Source of the DNA: Clostridium carboxidivorans P7
Lineage (GTDB): Bacteria > Bacillota > Clostridia > Clostridiales > Clostridiaceae
Length of the DNA stretch: 64,000 nt
Reading direction: 5' to 3'
Assembly (NCBI RefSeq): GCF_001038625.1
Contig: NZ_CP011803.1
Location: forward strand, 2,294,001-2,358,000
Of this stretch, positions 8,350-16,688 are shown piece by piece; within the stretch, counting starts at the first letter, position 1; each line of letters opens with the position of its first letter. Below the pieces are notes generated by a model, which did not search any database, was not told where the DNA came from, and worked only from the letters and a program-made list of their open reading frames with translations. A program made the position numbers and the translations under genes.

Positions 8350-9684
8350 TTAAAATTTTCTTAAATATCTATCAAGCTCCCACTGAGATACATATTTAGA
8401 ATATTCATTCCATTCGTATAATGCTGCCTCAGCAAATCTCTTGTAAGCATACTGTCCAAGTGAGGATTTTATTACTTCATCCTTAGACAAGGCTTTTATA
8501 GCTTCATGTAAATCAGTAGGCAACAATTCTATGCCTCTTTCTTTAATTTCTTCATTTTCCATTTCATAAGCATTGCTAGTAACTTGCTCTGGTGGCTCTA
8601 TTTTATTTTTTATTCCATCTAATCCTGATTTCAAAGTAGCAGCTAAAGCTAAATATGGATTAGCACAAGGGTCAGGACTTCTAAGTTCAATTCTTGTACC
8701 TTCCCCTCTTTCTGCTGGTATTCTGATTAGTGGACTTCTATTGCTTGCAGACCAAGCAATTATTACTGGTGCTTCATACCCCGGAACCAATCTTTTATAG
8801 GAATTCACTGTAGGATTAGTTAAAGCCGTAAAAGCTTTAGCATGTTTCATTAATCCACCTAAGAAATAATAAGCACTATTTGAAAGTTCCAACTTATTCT
8901 TTTCATCATAAAAAGCATTTTTAGAATCCAGTGTAGATAGAGACATATTAAGATGCATACCTGAACCACTAATACCATACTTAGGCTTTGGCATAAATGT
9001 AGCATGAAGTCCATGTCTTTGAGCAATAATTCTAACCACCATTTTAAAGGTCATTATGTTATCTGCTGTTACTAGTGCATCATCATATTTAAAATCTATT
9101 TCATGCTGTCCTGGTGCTACCTCATGATGAGATGTTTCAATTTTAAACCCCATTTCTTGAAGTGCCATAGTAATCTCATTTCTTGCATTCCCCCCCAAAT
9201 CTATAGGCGCAAGATCAAAGTACCCTGCATCATCATGAGTTTCAAGTGATGGATTCCCTTTTTCATCTGTATGAAATAAGAAAAACTCACATTCCGGTCC
9301 AACCTGCATTTTATATCCCATATCTTTAGCTTCTCTTATCAATTTCTTTAATACATTTCTAGGACATCCCTCAAAAGGAGTACCATCAATATTGTATATA
9401 TCACATATTAATCGTGCTTCCTTATGGATATTAGTCCATGGAAAAACAGTAAAAGTTGATAAATCAGGACTCAGATACATATCTGACTCTTCAATTCTTA
9501 CAAAACCATCTATTGAAGAGCCATCAAACATTACCTTATCATTCAATGCTTTTTCCAGTTGATCTGATGTAATAGATACATTTTTCATAGCCCCCATTAT
9601 ATCTGTAAATTGTAAATGTATAAATTTCACATCAAGTTCTTCAACTTTTCTTAAAAGTTCTTCTCTTTCAGATTGCTTATTCAA
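8350..9684 (-). CDS. glnA: Glutamine synthetase type I
   Basis: 444 residues from a TTG at 9684. I chose that start because AGAAGGAG sits eight bases before it, and the resulting length matches clostridial GlnA. An upstream ATG reading would overlap the glnB gene. GS motifs: FDGSSIDGF near the N-terminus, the VGPECEFFLF substrate and metal site, HHEVAPGQHEIDF, NPTVNSYKRLVPGYEAP with the catalytic loop, and the RSPDPCANPYLA segment. It condenses ammonium with glutamate using ATP. The site equivalent to the adenylylated Tyr is not supported by a neighbouring GlnE gene. Expression is likely tied to the amtB leader through the ANTAR protein encoded downstream. Confidence 0.97.
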   Translation of the reverse strand: MNKQSEREELLRKVEELDVKFIHLQFTDIMGAMKNVSITSDQLEKALNDKVMFDGSSIDGFVRIEESDMYLSPDLSTFTVFPWTNIHKEARLICDIYNIDGTPFEGCPRNVLKKLIREAKDMGYKMQVGPECEFFLFHTDEKGNPSLETHDDAGYFDLAPIDLGGNARNEITMALQEMGFKIETSHHEVAPGQHEIDFKYDDALVTADNIMTFKMVVRIIAQRHGLHATFMPKPKYGISGSGMHLNMSLSTLDSKNAFYDEKNKLELSNSAYYFLGGLMKHAKAFTALTNPTVNSYKRLVPGYEAPVIIAWSASNRSPLIRIPAERGEGTRIELRSPDPCANPYLALAATLKSGLDGIKNKIEPPEQVTSNAYEMENEEIKERGIELLPTDLHEAIKALSKDEVIKSSLGQYAYKRFAEAALYEWNEYSKYVSQWELDRYLRKF

Positions 9685-9709
9685 GGCTTTTTCTCCTTCT
9701 TTCATATTC

Positions 9710-10075
9710 CTAATCTTCATTATACTGTAGAGCATCTCTTCCTTCTGCTCCATTACTTATACGTATAACATTTGCTACATCATAAATAAATATTTTTCCA
9801 TCCCCAAAATTACCTGTGTGAAGCACTTTTTTTGCAGTTTCAACTACAGTTTCCACTGGAACCTCACAAACTACAATTTCTATCTTTATTTTTTGTAGTA
9901 AATTGATATCTACAGTTCTTCCCCTGTAAAATTCTTTATGACCTTTTTGCATTCCACAGCCTAATACATTAGAAACCGTCATACCTGCAATACCTATTTT
10001 GCTTAATTCTTCTTTTAAATCTTCGAACTTGCTTGGAGAAGTAATAATATCAATTTTAGTTAATTTTTTATCCAT
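9710..10075 (-). CDS. glnB: PII nitrogen-regulatory protein (GlnB/GlnK family)
   Basis: 121 residues. The T-loop region reads GCGMQKGHKEFYRGRTVDIN. The Tyr just before Arg-Gly (position 46 type) is present, but the Tyr that is uridylylated in enterobacteria (position 51) is replaced by Val or Thr, so control is probably by ligand binding only. The B- and C-loop signature (TGNFGDGKIFIYDV) is intact. It lies between amtB and glnA, the usual place for the PII that gates the ammonium channel. The ATG at 10075 follows GAGGAGGAATATAA. Confidence 0.93.
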   Translation of the reverse strand: MDKKLTKIDIITSPSKFEDLKEELSKIGIAGMTVSNVLGCGMQKGHKEFYRGRTVDINLLQKIKIEIVVCEVPVETVVETAKKVLHTGNFGDGKIFIYDVANVIRISNGAEGRDALQYNED

Positions 10076-10147
10076 TTATATTCCTCCTCTTTTTTTATTA
10101 TTATACCATATACTTAAGCTAAAAATTAATGTATAAAAATTATAGAA

Positions 10148-11389
10148 CTAAAATTGTGAACTTACAGAACCATAAGCTTCCTCTCCATGTATTGAAACAT
10201 CTAAGCCGCTCTTTTCATCTTCTTCACTTACTCTTATCTTTAAGAACTTGTCTATTACTTTTAGTATTACAAATGTCATAACTGCAGCATATGCAATAGT
10301 TGCTGCAATAGCTATTACCTGAATTAATAGTAACTTTGGATTTCCATGTAATAATCCATTTGCTCCAGCTGGATTTATTCCTGTTGTAGCAAATATTCCA
10401 GTAGCTATTCCTCCCCAGATTCCTCCAACTCCATGACAACCAAAAGCATCTAATGAATCATCATATTTAAATTTCTGTTTAACAAATGTTACAGCACAGA
10501 AGCATATACATCCTCCTACTGCACCTATTACTATTGAAGCTAATGGAGTTACAAAACCTGCTCCTGGTGTTATAGCTACAAGTCCTGCTACAGCTCCACT
10601 TACAAGTCCAAGTGATGTTATCTTCTTTCTGTATAAGTATTCACAAAGACTCCAGCATATAGCTGATGCTGCTGCAGAAGTATTAGTAGTTACAAAAGCA
10701 TTTAATGCTATATCATTAACTGCTAATGCACTTCCTACATTAAATCCAAACCAACCAAACCAAAGAAGTGCTGCTCCTAAAATGGTCATTGGTATATGAT
10801 GAGGTGTAATACTATCCAATTTTCTTCTCTTTCCAAGCATTATGGCTGCAACTAATGCCGATATACCTGAACTAATGTGAACAACATCTCCTCCTGCAAA
10901 ATCTAAAGCACCTAAGTTTCTTATCCAACCACCAACTCCCCATACCCAGTGTGCAAGTGGATCATAAACTAATGTTGACCATGCTAAGAGGAATATTACA
11001 AATGCAGAAAATTTCATTCTTTCAGCAATTGATCCTGATATTAAAGCAGGTGTTATTATTGCAAACATAAGCTGAAACAACATAAATAATTGATGAGGTA
11101 TAGTAGCTGAATAATCTGCATTAGGACTAAAGCCTACTCCCTTTAATCCTGCCCATTGGAAATTTCCTAAAAGTCCTCCAATGTCACCTCCAAAGCTCAA
11201 GCTATATCCAATTAATATCCATTGTATTGATATTACTGCTATTGCTATATAGCTTTGCATTGTTGTACTCAAAACATTCTTTCGTCTAACCATCCCCCCG
11301 TAAAATAAAGCTAGCCCTGGTGTCATTAACATAACTAATGTAGTTGCAAAAATCATAAAACCTGTATCTGCTGCGTTTATATTGTTCAT
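10148..11389 (-). CDS. amtB: Ammonium channel AmtB
   Basis: About 413 residues with eleven membrane segments. The conserved pore histidines lie in GGDVVHISSG and FGCHGVGGIWGG; the vestibule motif MVRRKNVLSTTMQS is also present. It passes ammonium or ammonia across the membrane and is regulated by the PII protein encoded next. The start is taken at ATG 11389, seven bases after GGGGG; a TTG two codons earlier is possible. It heads the amtB-glnB-glnA-nitR operon, preceded by a 150-base leader with a terminator. Confidence 0.96.
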   Translation of the reverse strand: MNNINAADTGFMIFATTLVMLMTPGLALFYGGMVRRKNVLSTTMQSYIAIAVISIQWILIGYSLSFGGDIGGLLGNFQWAGLKGVGFSPNADYSATIPHQLFMLFQLMFAIITPALISGSIAERMKFSAFVIFLLAWSTLVYDPLAHWVWGVGGWIRNLGALDFAGGDVVHISSGISALVAAIMLGKRRKLDSITPHHIPMTILGAALLWFGWFGFNVGSALAVNDIALNAFVTTNTSAAASAICWSLCEYLYRKKITSLGLVSGAVAGLVAITPGAGFVTPLASIVIGAVGGCICFCAVTFVKQKFKYDDSLDAFGCHGVGGIWGGIATGIFATTGINPAGANGLLHGNPKLLLIQVIAIAATIAYAAVMTFVILKVIDKFLKIRVSEEDEKSGLDVSIHGEEAYGSVSSQF

Positions 11390-11465
11390 TGCCAAGCCCC
11401 CTTTAAATTTTTATTTTGAAATCAATTTAAATCTTGTAAAAGTCAAATAACAAATAAAACTAAAA

Positions 11466-11520
11466 GGCGTCTATAAATAAGAGAAATTAAAATTCCCATT
11501 ATTTAAGACGCCATTGCCTT
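11466..11520 (-). promoter_or_regulatory. Leader attenuator: ANTAR-type hexaloop overlapping a terminator
   Basis: On the minus strand, GGCGTCTTAAATAA pairs with TTATTTATAGACGCC (11466-11512) and runs into TTTTAGTTTTATTTG, an intrinsic terminator inside the amtB leader. Its 5' arm is shared with an alternative small hairpin, AAGGC-AATGGC-GTCTT (11505-11520). The hairpin has a six-base loop with A at position 1 and G at position 4, the loop signature bound by ANTAR proteins. The two structures exclude each other. A clear first hexaloop hairpin further upstream was not found; only a weak candidate precedes it. Confidence 0.65.
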
Positions 11521-11554
11521 TCAAAACTATTAACTTTTACTTTTATAATTTAAG

Positions 11555-11583
11555 ATTATATTACCTTTATTGATAAATGTCAA
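11555..11583 (-). promoter_or_regulatory. Consensus sigma-A promoter of the amtB operon
   Basis: TTGACA (11578-11583), 17 bases, TATAAT (11555-11560) on the minus strand: a perfect match with ideal spacing. The start of transcription near 11548 gives a leader of about 150 bases before amtB. Confidence 0.85.
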
Positions 11584-11768
11584 TATGATTTTTTGATAAT
11601 TTTTCATTTAAACCATTACAAAAATAACAAATTCGTAAAATTCTAAAAAAATCAATTTTTTTACTATAGTTAAATAACTGTAGCATTTTAATTAAGCTTG
11701 AATAAAATGTATTAGCAGTATAAAAATCCAACATCAAAATATGAAGATGATAAAAGGAGAAGCATATT

Positions 11769-12059
11769 ATGAGTGATAAATTACATTTTAGTAAAAAGCG
11801 TGCTAAAGAAGTAGGTGAAATACTAAGAATAGACTGGAGAAAAATAGACTTTGAACAATTTTACATGGGAATAAATGTTGAATTGGAACACGGTTCAAGA
11901 TTTGGATGTACAACTAATGTATCCAGCGATAGTGCTGTAATATCAGGAAGAATTGCTCTTGCTCATTTGTTTGAAATACCAGATTATTATACTAGATTAG
12001 ATGCTATGGAAGAAAAAGCAAAGAAAGAAATGCGTAAGAATAAAAAAAGGCATAAATAA
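11769..12059 (+). CDS. DUF5661 family protein
   Basis: 96 residues, charged and soluble, with a basic C-terminal tail (KKEMRKNKKRHK). Central region: NVELEHGSRFGCTTNV and GRIALAHLFEIPDYYTRLDAME, which fits the small DUF5661 family of uncharacterised proteins often seen in Firmicutes. Function unknown. The ATG follows AAAAGGAGAAGCATATT. It is a single-gene unit divergent from the amtB operon and closed by its own terminator. Confidence 0.75.
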   Translation: MSDKLHFSKKRAKEVGEILRIDWRKIDFEQFYMGINVELEHGSRFGCTTNVSSDSAVISGRIALAHLFEIPDYYTRLDAMEEKAKKEMRKNKKRHK

Positions 12060-12091
12060 CAAGTAACCCTTAGCAGATTGTGCGAAAATAT

Positions 12092-12133
12092 AACCACTTG
12101 TAAATTACCATTCAAAGTATTTACAAGTGGTTT
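12092..12133 (+). terminator. Intrinsic terminator after the DUF5661 gene
   Basis: AACCACTTGTAAAT pairs with ATTTACAAGTGGTT, 14 bp, followed by a T-rich tail. Confidence 0.8.
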
Positions 12134-12188
12134 ATTATATATATTATCAAAATCTTAAAATATGATAATTTTTTTACACAACAGGAAA

Positions 12189-12219
12189 CACCACAAAATT
12201 CAAATTGAATAATGTGGTG
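12189..12219 (-). terminator. Terminator-like hairpin after nudC
   Basis: CACCACA and TGTGGTG flank AAATTCAAATTGAATAA. The T-tail on the minus strand is short. The loop sequence resembles those of hairpins at 42491 and 46040. Confidence 0.55.
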
Positions 12220-12227
12220 CATTAATT

Positions 12228-13073
12228 TTACTTTGAACAATACTTTTCTCTGTACCAATCTATAATTTCTCTTGCTATACTCATTTTAGATGGCAATTCA
12301 ATGGTATCAAGCTCCTTAAACCAGCCTGCTTTAGTTATTTCCTTACCATCAACGCATATTTCACCGCTTTCATATTCAGCCACAAAGCCTACCATTAAAG
12401 AATTTGGGAAAGGCCAAGGCTGGCTTGAAAAGTATTTTATATTTTTAACTTTTATTCCTACTTCTTCAGATATCTCTCTTCTAACACATTCTTCAAGGGT
12501 TTCACCAGGTTCTACAAAGCCAGCAATAATACTGTGTCTGTTCCCTGGAAAAGACTTGTTATGTGCCATAAGTATTTGTCCATCTTTTATTACTGCTGTT
12601 ATTACTGCTGGTGAAATACGAGGATAACTTATAAAACCGCATTTAGGACAAACCTTGCCATATTCCCCTTCCATTGTATCTGTAAGACTTCCACATCTTC
12701 CACAGTATTTGTGAGTTTCATCCCATTTAATAATCTGCAGAGCTTTTCCTGATAATAAAAATATATCCTCATCTAAATAGTCATATAAGGATTTTAGTGG
12801 TTTAAAACTCATGCTATTATCCTGTAATTCAATAGAACTTGTATTTACAGCATAACAATTATGTTCATTTAAAGTTCCCATGTAATGTATACTTGTAAAA
12901 GGAATATTTAATTCTTCTACACTTATTGCAGTGGGTATAGCAACCTCATTATTGTCTATTGTCTTTACTAAAAGTTTATCAGAATTGAATATAAACCAAT
13001 ATGTATTATCATCATTTGCTATAACTTGTTGAAATTTAGGTATATATCTTTTGTAAATACTCTCTCTTTTCAT
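12228..13073 (-). CDS. nudC: NADH pyrophosphatase / RNA deNADding enzyme NudC
   Basis: 281 residues. A zinc ribbon (CGRCG about residue 123, CPKCGF about 141) precedes a Nudix domain with the Nudix box GFVEPGETLEECVRREISEEVG and the NudC-specific SQPWPFPNSLMVGF motif after it. Such enzymes split NAD(H) to NMN(H) plus AMP and remove NAD caps from RNA. It is a single gene between two plus-strand genes and starts at ATG 13073. Confidence 0.93.
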   Translation of the reverse strand: MKRESIYKRYIPKFQQVIANDDNTYWFIFNSDKLLVKTIDNNEVAIPTAISVEELNIPFTSIHYMGTLNEHNCYAVNTSSIELQDNSMSFKPLKSLYDYLDEDIFLLSGKALQIIKWDETHKYCGRCGSLTDTMEGEYGKVCPKCGFISYPRISPAVITAVIKDGQILMAHNKSFPGNRHSIIAGFVEPGETLEECVRREISEEVGIKVKNIKYFSSQPWPFPNSLMVGFVAEYESGEICVDGKEITKAGWFKELDTIELPSKMSIAREIIDWYREKYCSK

Positions 13074-13244
13074 TATTTATTGCACTTCCACCTTTCTTAA
13101 ACTATTATTCATATGTAAAATAGTTATTAATATATGTCACTTAATTTCAATATTTTTCATTAATTGATTATTCTGCTCTTACTCTATAAAAATTACAACA
13201 TATTTATTATATTAAACAAATTTTTCATAGAAAGCAAATATAAC

Positions 13245-13272
13245 TAAATAATTAACAATTTAATGCGATAAT
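13245..13272 (+). promoter_or_regulatory. Candidate sigma-D (motility) promoter of the chemoreceptor gene
   Basis: TAAA (13245-13248), 16 bases, GCGATAAT (13265-13272), close to the flagellar sigma consensus TAAA-N15/16-GCCGATAT, about 70 bases before the gene. The role of the gene fits; the match is one base short in the -10. Confidence 0.5.
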
Positions 13273-13341
13273 TGAATAGCTTTCAATTTTAATTCATTGT
13301 AAAATTATCTTATAAAGTAAAAAAACGGAGGAATGTTGCTT

Positions 13342-15090
13342 ATGAAAAAATGGAAATTAAATAATATTAAGCTGAGTGTAAAAATGATATTTAGTCTAAT
13401 AGTTCCTATTGCTTCACTAATATTGATTTCATGTATTTCTATAAAATACATAAACCAAATTCACAATGGATTGATAAAAAATATATATGAAGAAACACAC
13501 ATGAGCGAATATTGGCTGCTTAATGCGGATAGAGATTTTTATCAAGCATTAACTGCTCAAATGGGAATGGAAAATACCTCAGACCCAAAAGCTTTAAAGG
13601 ATGCAAAATCCTCTTATTTAGAAAATCAAAAACAAACTATTGATAGAGTCCATAAAGCACGAGACATAATATATAGTGACAAAACTAAGTTTGAAAATAT
13701 GAAGCATAAAGATTCAAAGTTAACATTAATTCAATTATTTGATTCCTTCGATAAAGATTTTTCCAATTGGTCAAATCTTTTTGATCCTGATAAAAATGTA
13801 TTAACCAACAAAGCAGAATATCTTAAAAATTTTGATATGGCAAGAGAAAGAATAAATCAAATTGAAGAAATAATGGATGATTACAATTCCAGAGTAATTA
13901 GTGAAAATCGCTCCCTAGTAAATTCTATTACAAATATAGTAATTATTGTTTCATTATGTACAATTTTTCTTTCAATTTTGCTAGGATTGTATTTAATTAT
14001 CAACATAAAGAAAAGAACTAATGTATCCATAGCATTGATGAAAAAGACAGCAAAATTTGATTTGAAATATGATAAAAGTTATGAAAAATATTTATCAGAA
14101 AAAGATGAATTTGCAGAAATTATCAATGCAGAATCAAGTATCAGAAGGGAATTTAGCAGTATTATAAAGAAAGTTACTGAAGAAACTATAGTCTTAAACG
14201 ATGCTATTAAAATAGTAAATGAAAATATATTTTCTCTTAAAGATGAAATAGAAGATATATCCTCCACCACAGAAGAACTGTCTGCTGTCATGGAAGAAAC
14301 AGCCGCATCTACTCAAGAAACAACAGCTGCTAGTTCTGAAATAGAGAAACATATTGAAGATATTTCTAGCAAAGCTGTGTTAGGTTCAAAATCAGTTGAA
14401 AGTATAAATGAAAGAGCTTCTAAATTAAAAAATGATTTTTCAATATCTCACAATAATACTTTAGAAATGCTTAATATGGTAAAAGAAAAATTAAAGAAGT
14501 CTTTGACACAATCTAAATCTGTAAATCAAATTAATGAATTATCTAATTCCATACTAGAAATAACTTCGCAAACAAACCTATTAGCACTTAACGCTTCTAT
14601 AGAAGCTGCAAGAGCTGGTGAAGCAGGAAAAGGTTTTGCTGTTGTTGCTGATGAAATAAGAAATCTTGCAGAAACTTCAAGAACATCAGTTAATCAGATT
14701 CAAGAAATAACAAAAGTAGTTATTGATTGTGTAGAAAGTTTAACCAATAATTCAAATGAACTGCTTAAATTTGTAGAAACCGATGTTACCTGTGACTACA
14801 AAACAATGTTAGATGCCACAGATCAATATAAACTTGATGCTGACCTAGTCAATGATTTAGTAGACAACTTTAGTTCAACCTCTAAAGAGTTAGTATCATC
14901 CGTTGAAAATATAGTAACAACTATGAGCGGTATAGCCGAAGCCACAAATGAAGGTGCACTTGGTACAAGCAATATTGCTGAAAAAGTATCCTCTGTAGTA
15001 AGTAAGGCAAATGAAATAAAAGAAAGTATTAATTCCACTGAAGAAGGTTTTAAAGCTCTCAATGATATGATTTCAAAATTCAATGTATAA
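13342..15090 (+). CDS. Methyl-accepting chemotaxis protein (four-helix-bundle sensor)
   Basis: 582 residues from ATG 13342, ten bases after GGAGG (the ATG at 13333 would touch it). One membrane helix (about residues 14-34), an alpha-helical periplasmic domain of about 160 residues of the 4HB_MCP kind, a second helix (about 196-218), a HAMP-like stretch and a long coiled-coil signalling domain. The hairpin tip reads [20 protein letters not shown] and [16 protein letters not shown]. It feeds ligand occupancy into CheA. No other chemotaxis genes are adjacent. Confidence 0.93.
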   Translation: MKKWKLNNIKLSVKMIFSLIVPIASLILISCISIKYINQIHNGLIKNIYEETHMSEYWLLNADRDFYQALTAQMGMENTSDPKALKDAKSSYLENQKQTIDRVHKARDIIYSDKTKFENMKHKDSKLTLIQLFDSFDKDFSNWSNLFDPDKNVLTNKAEYLKNFDMARERINQIEEIMDDYNSRVISENRSLVNSITNIVIIVSLCTIFLSILLGLYLIINIKKRTNVSIALMKKTAKFDLKYDKSYEKYLSEKDEFAEIINAESSIRREFSSIIKKVTEETIVLNDAIKIVNENIFSLKDEIEDISSTTEELSAVMEETAASTQETTAASSEIEKHIEDISSKAVLGSKSVESINERASKLKNDFSISHNNTLEMLNMVKEKLKKSLTQSKSVNQINELSNSILEITSQTNLLALNASIEAARAGEAGKGFAVVADEIRNLAETSRTSVNQIQEITKVVIDCVESLTNNSNELLKFVETDVTCDYKTMLDATDQYKLDADLVNDLVDNFSSTSKELVSSVENIVTTMSGIAEATNEGALGTSNIAEKVSSVVSKANEIKESINSTEEGFKALNDMISKFNV

Positions 15091-15116
15091 GATAAATTTA
15101 ATATAGTATTCTAATA

Positions 15117-15152
15117 AAGAAGGTTGCTTTAAATACACAAATCAGCCTTCTT
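15117..15152. terminator. Bidirectional terminator between converging genes
   Basis: AAGAAGGTTG and CAGCCTTCTT pair (one G-T) around TTTAAATACACAAAT between the chemoreceptor and the lipoprotein gene. Confidence 0.65.
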
Positions 15153-15168
15153 GACATAATTAAACACA

Positions 15169-15933
15169 TCAATCTAATTGAAGAGCTATAAATTTATACC
15201 CTTCCAATCCATTTAAAATTTCTGTCTTTCTGCCATCAGTTTCACCAAGTTTTACTTCTTTTAACTCAAAATCATCTCCTGTTTTAATTTCTGTCTGATT
15301 CTTCTTAGATACCCATATATATTTTTTCCCATCATTTCCGTTTTTAACACACTTGTTCTTTATGTAATAAGCATTATCATTGCCAGGTAGATAAATTGTA
15401 GCCTGCATGTTTGTGTCTTCAGTTACCTTTACACTAGAAATAGTTGAAGTACCCTGCTGTGTAGAAGAAGCATTTGTGTCACTTTTTGCATTAGTATTTG
15501 TTGAGGATGCCTGAAAATTATCAGCTTTTTCTTCCTCAAGAGCAACTTCTATACTGCAGATATCGCTATTTCCACTGTTTTTGGCATCAGGAATATTTTT
15601 TACTTTACCAGTTAGTGCAATTTGTTTTTCTGCATTTAATAATTTAACAGAATATCCTTCCTTAACTTTCGATAAGTCTTTAGTATCAATTTCCACTGTC
15701 ATAGTATTTTTGTTAGGCTCAGCTTTTCCACTGCCATACACTCCAAGACCTGAGCCTTTTGAAATTGGAATAGGGCTGAAGCTTTTAGGTCTTTTAATAC
15801 CATAAGTTTTGGTATTAGACTCACTTTGTGTTGAAGTATTAACTTGCTGTGGAGCTTTGCTTCTGCATCCTATACATACAGTGGAAATAAGTAATATGAA
15901 CATTATAATTATAGATAATCTTAACTTTTTCAT
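15169..15933 (-). CDS. Lipoprotein resembling the end of an efflux adaptor (HlyD/MacA-like)
   Basis: 254 residues. The N-terminal MKKLRLSIIIMFILLISTVC leads into a lipobox ending at Cys (VCIGC), so it should be lipid-anchored on the outer face. The middle (AEPNKNTMTVEIDTKDLSKV) looks like a beta-barrel domain and the C-terminal part (TIYLPGNDNAYYIKNKCVKN) like the membrane-proximal domain of MacA-type adaptors. A coiled-coil hairpin is missing, so it is short for an adaptor. It is last in the operon with the ABC ATPase, the permease/peptidase fusion and a second permease. Role inferred: external partner of that transporter. Confidence 0.6.
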   Translation of the reverse strand: MKKLRLSIIIMFILLISTVCIGCRSKAPQQVNTSTQSESNTKTYGIKRPKSFSPIPISKGSGLGVYGSGKAEPNKNTMTVEIDTKDLSKVKEGYSVKLLNAEKQIALTGKVKNIPDAKNSGNSDICSIEVALEEEKADNFQASSTNTNAKSDTNASSTQQGTSTISSVKVTEDTNMQATIYLPGNDNAYYIKNKCVKNGNDGKKYIWVSKKNQTEIKTGDDFELKEVKLGETDGRKTEILNGLEGYKFIALQLD

Positions 15934-15953
15934 TTAAAATCCTCCCAATTATT

Positions 15954-16688
15954 TTATTTTTTATTTGATATGATACATAAATATGCAAATAGTAAGATCC
16001 CAATTGCTATAAAAGTCAATCTGCTTATTATCATGCTGCCAGGAATTAAAAATGGTACATCTCCTAATAGATTTATTTTAATTGAAAAGAGGTAATTCTC
16101 TATAAAATTATTGCAAAACAAATCTAACTCTAAGGGAATTTTATAATTCACATTTCCTATAAAATATACAACAGGCATTAGTATAAAAATTAGAAATTCA
16201 TTTATGCTGCCAAGAACCATTGCCAATCCAAATATAAAGATGGCAGGTGGCAGGAGAAAAAGCAATATAGGTACAATAAAATCCTGAAAGCTATAAAATT
16301 TAAATACTAATGCATAAAATATTAAACTTAATCCAATTGTTACTGCAGCAGTAATAGCGTAGGCAAAAAATATTGATGCACCTTTAATCAGATAATATTT
16401 TGCAGTTGACATTGGTGTAGTCATAGTGATAGTTCTTACACGAAATTCCTTTTTTGAAAAAGTATAGGTACAGAAGAACAGGAGTATAATCAGCAAAAAA
16501 GGATTTATCTCACAAATAAATTTAGAATAGCTCCACTTGGAAAAGGGCGCTGTATCACCTGTACCAAGTATTACATTATTGGTCAATATGTGATATGTAA
16601 ACAATATAGTTGTTATGAACATCAGTACATATATTTTAGAAAAAATAAGTCTTTGTATTTCATATTTTATCATTCTTATATTATTCAA
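15954..16688 (-). CDS. ABC-2 type transporter permease
   Basis: 244 residues from a TTG at 16688, seven bases after AAGGAGGAG; this start overlaps the stop of the upstream gene by eight bases and suggests coupling. Six membrane segments are predicted. The region VRTITMTTPMSTAKYYLIKG after the second helix is typical of ABC-2 permeases. It pairs with the permease half of the preceding fusion protein. Confidence 0.75.
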   Translation of the reverse strand: MNNIRMIKYEIQRLIFSKIYVLMFITTILFTYHILTNNVILGTGDTAPFSKWSYSKFICEINPFLLIILLFFCTYTFSKKEFRVRTITMTTPMSTAKYYLIKGASIFFAYAITAAVTIGLSLIFYALVFKFYSFQDFIVPILLFLLPPAIFIFGLAMVLGSINEFLIFILMPVVYFIGNVNYKIPLELDLFCNNFIENYLFSIKINLLGDVPFLIPGSMIISRLTFIAIGILLFAYLCIISNKK

